Part shown: positions 56,356 to 64,000 of the stretch, piece by piece | How positions within the stretch are numbered: position 1 is the stretch's first letter | How the letters are laid out: every line of letters begins with the position of its first letter | NCBI RefSeq assembly: GCF_009727055.1 | Contig: NC_052353.1 | Location: 45,653,985 to 45,717,984 of the forward strand | Direction of reading: 5' to 3' | Length of the DNA stretch: 64,000 bases | Origin: Benincasa hispida | Taxonomy: Eukaryota; Streptophyta; Magnoliopsida; Cucurbitales; Cucurbitaceae | The notes under the pieces: model-generated | Told to the model about the DNA's origin: nothing | Database searches by the model: none | What the model saw: only the letters and a program-made list of their open reading frames with translations | Made by a program: the position numbers and the translations under genes

Positions 56356-58940
56356 TGACCTATGTTAGGTTTTAAGCAAATACCCGTTGTAAAACAAAAC
56401 AACATCCAATAAGGTTTTAGTAAAACTAACATGAACCCCGTCGTGTGACATCTAGTTTCGCAATGATGTTTCAAAGGTTTAGGACAAAAGGTACTGAAGG
56501 GAGGTCATCATCCCTCCTCTGAATTGAGAAGTTCTCAACCAGCCATTCATACCAGAACAACTCTTGTTCCTATAACGACAAGACATCATTGATTTGGCCA
56601 AGAGATCATTAACTTACTTAACAATCTCCCGTAAGTGTAATCCGCCATTTTAAGCCCTAGAGGTCCGTCCTGAAAGGCCAATCCAAAGGGAAAAAATTCG
56701 ATTGGGGTAAAACCTATCCATTTCTGGAGTTCACCTTGATATTGACCAACTGTACAAAACCCATCCGAAGGGGGGTGCTCCGAAGGCGACACGAGGGCGT
56801 ACAGAATGATCTCACGGTGTGAACTAATGGCAGAGACCATAGGACGTGTTGACACACACCCTTCACCCACTTACTATAAATACTCTCTTCGTCCACCTTG
56901 ATATTGACTCATGCAAACACCATCCGAAGGGGGATGCATCCTAGGCATCTAGAGGCCAAGCATGAATCTCACGGTGTGAACATACAGGGAGAAACGTGAG
57001 TGGAATCATAGACATATCTTATACGCCTCTTCCTCCCACTGAGTATTTTATAACCTAGGGTTTAGCTTACTTAGAAAAAACACGGCTAAGGATTTTAACT
57101 AAGTGACTTTTAGGTTTTTCCAAGAGTAACATTTAGCTTGGATAGTTAAACAACTTTTGATCATCATCCATTAAACTCTTTAACGGAGTCTTTGACCAAA
57201 AAGTCGCGTGCTTGTTGAAAATCTATCTAATTCACCTTTTCAGGTAGGTTCCCAAGTAGGGGTGTTACATTTCCGTCAACTTAAGAACCCCAGCCTAGCC
57301 AGAACCCGCCTTAGACAAAAGGTCCCTTATAGATAGGTTTACAACAAATTTAATATTTTATTCCAACCAATTTAATCCTCTTAAACCGATTTTAAAAGAT
57401 TAATCTAGGTTACTAAACTCTTTAGAACCACTTGAACTTAGGTTTATCTCAATTCAATTTTAAAAACCCTTTTTTAAAACTTTAGTTCACCCTAAGTCCG
57501 CATGCAACTCGGAATTATTGATTTTAGGTCTAATTTCCTTTATAACACTTGTGAACGGAAACAACCACTACAATGCAAAGCTAACACATGCAAGGCATCC
57601 ATAACGATTATAAATGGCCTAAGTGTCATGCTCAATGCATTGTCCATGCATTGCTACTTCTTTTCTATAATACTTATACAAAACGATAATGAAACAAGAA
57701 AAACATGCTTCCATTCACCCTTAGACTATAACATTTATAATAAAAGGATGATGCATGATAATACTAACTCTTATATTTCATGATGCATGCGCATGCTTTC
57801 AAGTAATTTCTTCATACTCGATTATAACATTTATAATACATGATGCATGAATAATTGCACAACCTAAGGTGGGTTTTTAACTATATGACAAACACTTTGG
57901 TATATAAGTACGATACATCACATGTATAAGCAATAAAAGTTAATGAACCGGGTAAAATTGCCTTAAAAACATAAAAGGAAAGCTAACTATTAGAAAGACA
58001 AGGAGTCTCTGGTTTAAACAGGCGAACCGGGTCTTGAACCGCTGGGGAAAGCATCACTTCTCCAACCATCGTGTACTAAGCACCCCGCGATCATCTACAC
58101 GATAAAACAAACACTTCGTTCTATCGCTGACCAGTGCTCCAAAGTTAAACGATTGTTTAGCATTTACTACACGATCGTCTAGAAAAATCCAAACAATCAT
58201 TTAGTTTTTCCTACAAGATCGTGTACCTTTACTAAGAGATGAAGCATGAAGTACACGATCGCTTAGCGTGCTCTGCACAATGCCTGCCTTCTGCAAACGT
58301 CTAAGTAACTACGATGCCGCCTAAGCGATCGCTTAGCTAGCACCTTCGTATCGCATACGTGCGATCGCATAGGTAGTAACTAAGTGATGAAGCTTGCTAA
58401 CTACGTAATCGTCGAGCGCGCGCCTTTTACTAAACGACGAGCATCGCATGCTCCCATTACATCGCCTACCTCTATCTCCTACGCGATCATGCAACCAACG
58501 CTACACGATATGGGAAACGATTTACCCCATCGCTTAGCATAAGCTAAACGAACGTTTAGAAAAAAAAATATCTAAATGATCGCTTAGTGAAATCCCAACG
58601 ATCGTTTACCTGAGGCTACACGATCCGACCAACGCTTGGTCTTCTTCTTCATTGAGAACTACATCGCAATGCGCTGAAGCTTCATCATGAGTGACTCGAC
58701 GAACTCGAACTTTTCGAATTATAAACTTGATTGTAAAGTTAATTTCGCCCAAAAACACTGGGGCCCTTACAATTAATACTTTGTAATACTGAAAGCTTTA
58801 ATAAAAAGGCAATTTAAACCCGAAACGTTCATCAAATTCATCCACAAATGCAGAAAACAGTTAACTACAAATGCAGAAACCCACTGCGATTGAAAATGGC
58901 GTTCAATTCAGATCTGTAATTTGGAATATCAGAGAACCTA
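56356..58940 (-). other. family B copy 1: long untranslated leader (about 2.6 kb)
   Basis: No gag or other coding sequence in any frame. It contains two similar blocks with CACCTTGATATTGACYAAC and CCATCCGAAGGGGG words (56731-56790 and 56897-56956), and many CGATCG-type words between 58040 and 58630. It lies between the primer binding site and the vestigial gag start, so it is in the leader or former gag position. Confidence 0.7.
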
Positions 58941-58952
58941 GCTCTGATACCA
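58941..58952 (-). other. initiator tRNA-Met primer binding site of family B copy 1
   Basis: Minus strand TGGTATCAGAGC, two bases from the LTR end at 58955. Confidence 0.92.
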
Positions 58953-58954
58953 AT

Positions 58955-61227
58955 TGAAGGAAATCGGACTCTGAAATTTCCATGAGCAGCGGAACAAGAC
59001 TATTCTAAATTACAATCATGAATGAACATATATTTATAGTCGACTTCAATTCAAACGAGTATACAATTCATACAGAGAAATTACAGCATGAATAAACTCA
59101 AATGAACAGAGATCAAACTTTACGCACATATGAAGATGCGTCTCCATTGTTTTCGGTTGTGCGACTCTAATCGAACAACAACAACCACAAGCGCTCGATC
59201 TCACGACCACAACAACCGCACCAACACTTCATGCTCGTCCTCAACGATCTCCTCGGCACGAACTCTTCGCACTTGTTTCTCACGATCGCCTCGGCCACGA
59301 ACTTCTCAACAACACGAACGACCTCCACAGTACCACGAACGGCCTCCAGAAAACCTCGACGATGTCGAGTTGATTTTGACACCATCAATAAGGCTACCTT
59401 GGCATTCTCAATGTGAGAATCCAGAGGGTGGGCTCTTTCGGACTTGGTATGAGCCAGAGGAACGGAGGAAACAATGATCACGGTACACGACTGGGCAATT
59501 GGGAGATGGTGGAGACCTTATCGTTATAGGTCGATGCCCAATCGTTAGATAAAGCTCTGCGATCATTATAGCGAAAGCTATGCGATCGTTTAGTTCTAAT
59601 CGTTTAGCTCGGTCTGTCACCTACAGACACTACATGATCATTTACCTTGGGCCAGCGATCGTTTAACAAAGCTATGTGATCATTTAGTAAATACTACACG
59701 ATTTTTTAGCTCTACTCTGCATGATCGTTTAGCTCGCCCAACCGTCGTTTAGTAAATCCGAATTTACTTGACGACTATGGGAGTTCTTTTGCGCAAGAGA
59801 GAAAACTAAAAAACTTTTCAATTATTTTGTAAAACCTCTTTTGAAAATAGGAAAACTTTTTTCCTTTTAAATTCACGGTTACCATGATCTAATAACCAGC
59901 CATTACTTTGGTTATTTAAAAGAAAAAGAATTAATTATCCAATAATTAATATGATTATAAACATAAATGATAACCAACTTATCATACTATATTTATAACC
60001 TATAGTTTTAATATTTCATCTCATGAAACATATAAACCATAGTTCTTTTTCGATTCTATGGTATTTAATGTAAATCTCATTTACATCAATCCTCCATTAG
60101 ATGTATCTCATACATCGAACCGATTATATCATATATAATCAAAATACCTCTTGTCAATTTGAACATTTGAAATCAACACCGAGAACTGATCCTCAACTGA
60201 ATCCATTGAGCTACCAAAGGGACCTCATGGATCTGTAGCTCGAAGCTCCAACAATACCTGAATAACTGACTAAACTGTTTAGTAACGGGATCCACCTTCC
60301 GTTAACTGCCAGGCATTCCACTAAGAGCGACAGCTGAACTCTCCTTACCACAGACATATTATGTATCTATCTTAACCATTCAGCAGTGCGACAACCCTTC
60401 ACAGATCGCTCGTAAGTACAGCTGGGCCAATAACCGTTATGCCCCTGTAGTTACATTTGTTTCCATAAGTACCACTGATCCCTCTAATGAACATAAGTCA
60501 TAGTCCTACTATGAATGAGTCTTCTCTTCCAAAGAGAAGCTATGGCCACTATGTTCAAGCCCCGGAATCAGTCCTTAAAGGAGCAATCTCTCTACATATC
60601 CCTGCTTCGGGAAAGGAGTGAATTCCATATTATGGATTGAGTTCCCAGCTTCCAGATCAGACAAGTCCCTAAAAAGGTAGGCATGTTGAGATGGCAATCT
60701 GGCCACTCTCACTCATACTAATCAAAGGACCAGCCTCAAAGGTAGAAGTTCCTAAAACACTCAAGATTGAGGTTGTGTCACCTATCGTCGTCTAGGTGAG
60801 AAGTAATTCTCTAGTATTAACGGCGTTATATATAGGGTCTAGTCATCTCGTGGTCCAGGTCTTATACAAACTCTTTGTATAGGACACCCCCGTTCCACGT
60901 CTCCACACGAATGGTCAGGATTTACCATCTGTGGTAGTTTACAACACTTGCAAAACTCTACAAAGCGGGCCTTATCCGTAGTGTCACCAGGATCAGGTAT
61001 CCCAACTTAATCCTTATACTACAGACTTATTTAGGTTATCACTTAAGGCATGATCCACTTGTACATCACATATACATGCTTAAGTTCACATAAGATAACC
61101 AAGGAGCTTTTTTTTTATTGAAAATGAGTAAATACCAGAATTAAATAACACTTATTTTATTCATTGAACAATGTGTATCTTTACAAAACAATGGGACTCC
61201 GGGAGAATTAAGACACTAATCCCAACA
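58955..61227 (-). repeat. family B LTR 2, shared central LTR (2273 bp)
   Basis: Element orientation TGTTGGGATTAGTGTC at 61227 to ATTTCCTTCA at 58955. No nested insertion. The 59525-59755 part has the CGATCGTTTAG word cluster. An open frame (59130-59477) in a Ser/Thr/Arg-rich stretch is an out-of-context coincidence seen also at 49667-49921 in LTR 1. Confidence 0.9.
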
Positions 61228-61648
61228 ATTTCCCACTTGTCCTAATGATTCGGAAGACTAATGTACAATACAATATAAAAATGTACAATATATAATAAAC
61301 TAAGGCATACCCCAGTATCATCTCCCACTTGCCCTAGACAAGATGCCGCATGTCCCGCAGACCCAGACTTTCCAGGTGACCCTCAAACATGTTAGCCGTC
61401 AGGGCCTTTGTAAAGGAATCAGCAACATTGTATTCCATAAGGATCAGATCCTTAACTCCATACACAAGTATGTAGACCCTCGTTCTCCGAAGATACTTAA
61501 GGATCGGCTTGACCGACGTCCAATGATCAAAACCTGAATTTGACTGATACCGACTGATAATCCCTACTGCATAGCAAATGTCAGGTCTGGTACACAACAT
61601 TGCATACATCAAGCTTCCTACAACAGAAGCATAGGGAAACTGTCTCAT
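61228..61648 (-). pseudogene. family B copy 2: pol end with RNase H core deleted
   Basis: 104 codons open: ASVVGSLMYAMLCTRPDICY, VGIISRYQSNSGFDHW, ILVYGVKDLILM joined directly to EYNVADSFTKALTANMFEGH and LESLGLRDMRHL. The RNase H catalytic block is missing at the same place as in copy 1. Confidence 0.85.
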
Positions 61649-62384
61649 CTTATCAACTTCTTGAGGTGTCTTAGGGCATTGATCTTTAAACAGAACGATT
61701 CCATCCTGAAAGGTAACAAACCTCTCTTGGAATCCTGCATCCTATACCTGATCAACATTTGATCAATGTACGATGCCTGAGACAGGATTAACCGTTTGTT
61801 CTTGCGATCCCCAATGATCTGGATCCCGAGAACATACTGTGCCTCTCCCAAATCTTTCATTTGGATCTGGGCAACTAGCCAACTCTTAATGTCAGTCAGA
61901 TATCCTACATCATTTCCAATGAGTAGGATATCATCCACATACAGTACCAGGAAAGCTATTGAGCTGTTGATGATTTCTTGTAAACACAAGGCTCATCAAC
62001 GTTCTGGTCAAAGCCAAACAACTTGACAGTAGTGTCAAATCTGATGTTCCAAGATCGAGATGCTTGTTTCAGCCCATAAATGGACCTATTAAGCTTGCAA
62101 ACTCTTTGCTCTTGATCTAGAACTACGAACCCCTCTGGTTGAGTCATATAGATGGTCTTCTCAAGATTACAATTCAGAAAGGCAGTCTTGACGTCCATTT
62201 TCCATATTTCATAATCATAAAATATGGCTATGGACAGGAGAATCCTGATAGATTTTAACATGACAACAGGTGAGAAAGTTTCCTCATAGTCAACTCCCTC
62301 AACCTGGGTATAACCCTTTGCCACGAGTCTGGCCTTAAAGGTTTGCACCTTTCCATCTACACCTCTCTTTCGCTTATAGATCAA
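61645..62384 (-). pseudogene. family B copy 2: reverse transcriptase
   Basis: Two overlapping frames: [39 protein letters not shown] (62384-61956), then [20 protein letters not shown] with intact YVDD and QMKDLGEAQYVLGIQIIGD (61989-61645). A single frameshift near 61975 separates them. It is closer to intact than copy 1. Confidence 0.88.
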
Positions 62385-63281
62385 CTTGCACCAATAGGTC
62401 TTACCCCATCAGGTGGATCAACAAGCTCCCAGACGTTATTGAAGTACATAGACTCCATTTCTTGGTTCATGGCCTTAACCCATTCATCTTTGTTAACATC
62501 TTCCATTTCTTTTTTAAAAGACAACGGATACTCGACCCCATCATTCGTAGACGTGTTGGGCTTCAGTCAAACCCATGTAGCAATCCGGTGGGTTCATAAC
62601 CCTTCCACTACGTTGAGGAAGTCTCAACTCTTGAGCTGGTTGACTAGACGTCCCGACCTTAACAACTCTTGTTGATCTGTCGGCCTGTTCAATAATTCTT
62701 GTTGAACCCTCAGCAGTCTCAGTCTCACTTGAGATCTCACGTAAAACGAGCTTACTTTGTGCCTTATGATCCCTAATGTGATATTCTTCCAAGAAGATAG
62801 CATTAGTGGAAACAAACACTTTGTAATCACTTGAATCATAGAAGTATCCTCCTCTCATTTCCTTGGGGTAGCCCACAAAATGGCAAACCTTCAAACGCAG
62901 TTCCAACTTCTTTGGGTTAGTCACTAGCACATGTGCCGGACAACCCTAAATCCTGAAGTGTCGTAAACTACCTTTACGACCTCTTCATAACTCAATAGGT
63001 ATTTCATAAACACTTTTCGAGAGAACGTTGTTCAGGATATAACATGCAGTCTGCACTGCATAACCCCAAAACGAGTCTGGAAGATGAGCATAACTCATCA
63101 TAGATCGAACCATGTCCAACAAGATCCTGTTTCTTCTTTCTAATACACCATTCTGCTGAGGTGTACTTGGGGCCGAGAGTTGGGATGCAATCCCATGTTC
63201 TATCATATAATTCTGGAATTGGAGGTCCATATACTCTCCACCACGTTCAGATCGTAGTGTTTTTATCTTCTTGCATAACAA
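62385..63281 (-). pseudogene. family B copy 2: integrase C-terminus and RT lead-in
   Basis: 63281-62985: KKIKTLRSERGGEYMDLQFQ (second catalytic Asp now Glu), GIASQLSAPSTPQQNGVLERR (catalytic Glu kept) and LLDMVRSMMSYAHLPDSFWG. 62930-62541: KKLELRLKVCHFVGYPKEMR, RGGYFYDSSDYKVFVSTNAI, GSTRIIEQADRSTRVVKVGT and RSGRVMNPPDCYMGL. A frameshift near 62970 separates them. Confidence 0.85.
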
Positions 63282-63770
63282 GTTTTCAACTTCAGCCTAT
63301 ACTCCTTGAACTTGTCAAGGGCTTCAGAAAAAGAAATGGTATAGCCTTATTCAATGAGACAAGAAACTGAGATTAAGTTCCTCTTAATATGAGGAACTAC
63401 AAAAACATTATCCAGTAACAGATAACGTTTCTTGTCAACAAATAACTTCAGCCTGCCTATAACAATAGCTGAAACAACCTCACCATTACCAACTCAAAGA
63501 GTCATTTCTCTCTGTGGCAATGTTTGCCAGAAACTGAATCCTTGGTAAGGGGAACTGACATGATTGGTAGCACCTGAATTAAAGATCCAGGCAGAATCAT
63601 CATTCTCTACCAGATATGTCTCCAAGACCAATAAATCATATTTACTATCTTGTCTCATCTTTTGGAAAGTAGTGGGATGGAGGTCGTTTGCCACGAAATT
63701 CGTTTCACACGATTATTTCCACTGTAAATAATCGATCATTTTTAAAAACTTTAAATGGAAATACTAAAAA
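63282..63770 (-). pseudogene. family B copy 2: deleted integrase N-terminus, protease remnant and gag start
   Basis: The pre-integrase stretch (RNLISVSCLIE-like, 63420-63350) joins the second half of the integrase core (SEALDKFKEY-like) at about 63327. Compared with copy 1, about 470 bp including the zinc finger and first catalytic Asp are gone. 63694-63494 reads NDLHPTTFQKMRQDSKYDLL and DSAWIFNSGATNHVSSPYQG, where the protease DSGAT motif reads NSGAT. Confidence 0.78.
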
Positions 63771-64000
63771 GTTGCTGAAAAGAAAAACACATTAACTTAC
63801 GTTAGGTTTTAAGCAAATACCCATTGTAAAACAAAACAACATCCAATAAGGTTTTAGCTAGCAAAACTAACACGAACCCTGTGTGACATCTAGTTTCACA
63901 ATGACGCTTCAAAAGTTAAGGACAAAAGATGCCTAAGGGAGGTCAGTTATCCCTCCTCTGAGAAAGGTCTTAACTAGTCATTAATACCAGAACAACTCTT
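63771..64000 (-). other. family B copy 2: start of untranslated leader
   Basis: Matches 56360-56590 of copy 1 (AAGCAAATACCCATTGTAAAAC, AACATCCAATAAGGTTTTAG). Continues beyond the window. Confidence 0.75.

Larger units (their letters stand above)
49492..64000 (-). mobile_element. tandem array of two copia family B copies sharing a central LTR
   Basis: Order on the plus axis: LTR (49492-53318, with nested gypsy LTR), body 1 (53319-58954), LTR (58955-61227), body 2 (61228 to window end). Each body reads on the minus strand. The central LTR has a primer binding site on its lower side (58941-58952) and a polypurine tract on its upper side (61228-61245), so it is both 5' LTR of copy 1 and 3' LTR of copy 2. 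Both copies have RT and integrase fragments but lack gag and the RNase H core. Confidence 0.88.

Overview
This is nuclear DNA of a flowering plant: spliced genes with GT/AG introns, an AT-rich background, plant LTR retrotransposons, a GRAS gene and an NPH3 gene, and a mitochondrial fragment with the plant form of nad7 exon 1. The look of the LTR families makes me suspect a cucurbit, but no single feature proves it. Only two protein-coding host genes and one tRNA gene are clear. Most of the rest is nested, decaying mobile DNA.

Layout. 1-6234: 5' part of a minus-strand Ty3/gypsy element (integrase zinc region, RT/RNase H, protease, gag, tRNA-Asp-type primer site, 1.66 kb LTR), inserted into a fragment of another LTR. 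6235-18345: plus-strand Ty1/copia DNA (family A), including a tandem junction with a shared LTR, a copia-type LTR, a solo gypsy LTR with 5-bp target duplication, an unexplained 0.4 kb insert, and a complete 1957-bp hAT transposon with 8-bp target duplication that holds mitochondrial DNA with nad7 exon 1. 18690-20241: NPH3-domain gene (minus) without a visible BTB exon. 24644-24725: tRNA-Ser(CGA). 25396-29923: a minus-strand copia element (family D) with a nearly lost 3' LTR. 32965-35012: two-exon SCARECROW-LIKE 32-type GRAS gene (minus). 35-39 kb: gene-poor DNA with MITE-like and SINE-like repeats. 39054-44765: a second family A copia (minus), complete with both LTRs and 5-bp target duplication but inactive. 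46-49.5 kb: SINE, hAT remnant and the 3' end of a third copia family (C). 49492-64000: tandem array of family B copia copies sharing a central LTR, with a solo gypsy LTR nested in the first LTR; both copies lack gag and the RNase H catalytic core.

How it fits together. The nesting order can be read from the junctions. Copia C was split by the family B array, whose first LTR then received a gypsy LTR. Copia A was hit by at least two LTR-type insertions and a hAT. The host genes (NPH3, tRNA-Ser, SCL32) sit in a 17 kb island between retroelement blocks and show no operon-like or functional linkage. I found no CRISPR array, bacterial system or obviously new protein machinery. The most unusual items are the hAT carrying a mitochondrial nad7 fragment, the gag-less and RNase H-less tandem copia family, and the dense CGATCG-type word clusters in that family's LTR and leader.
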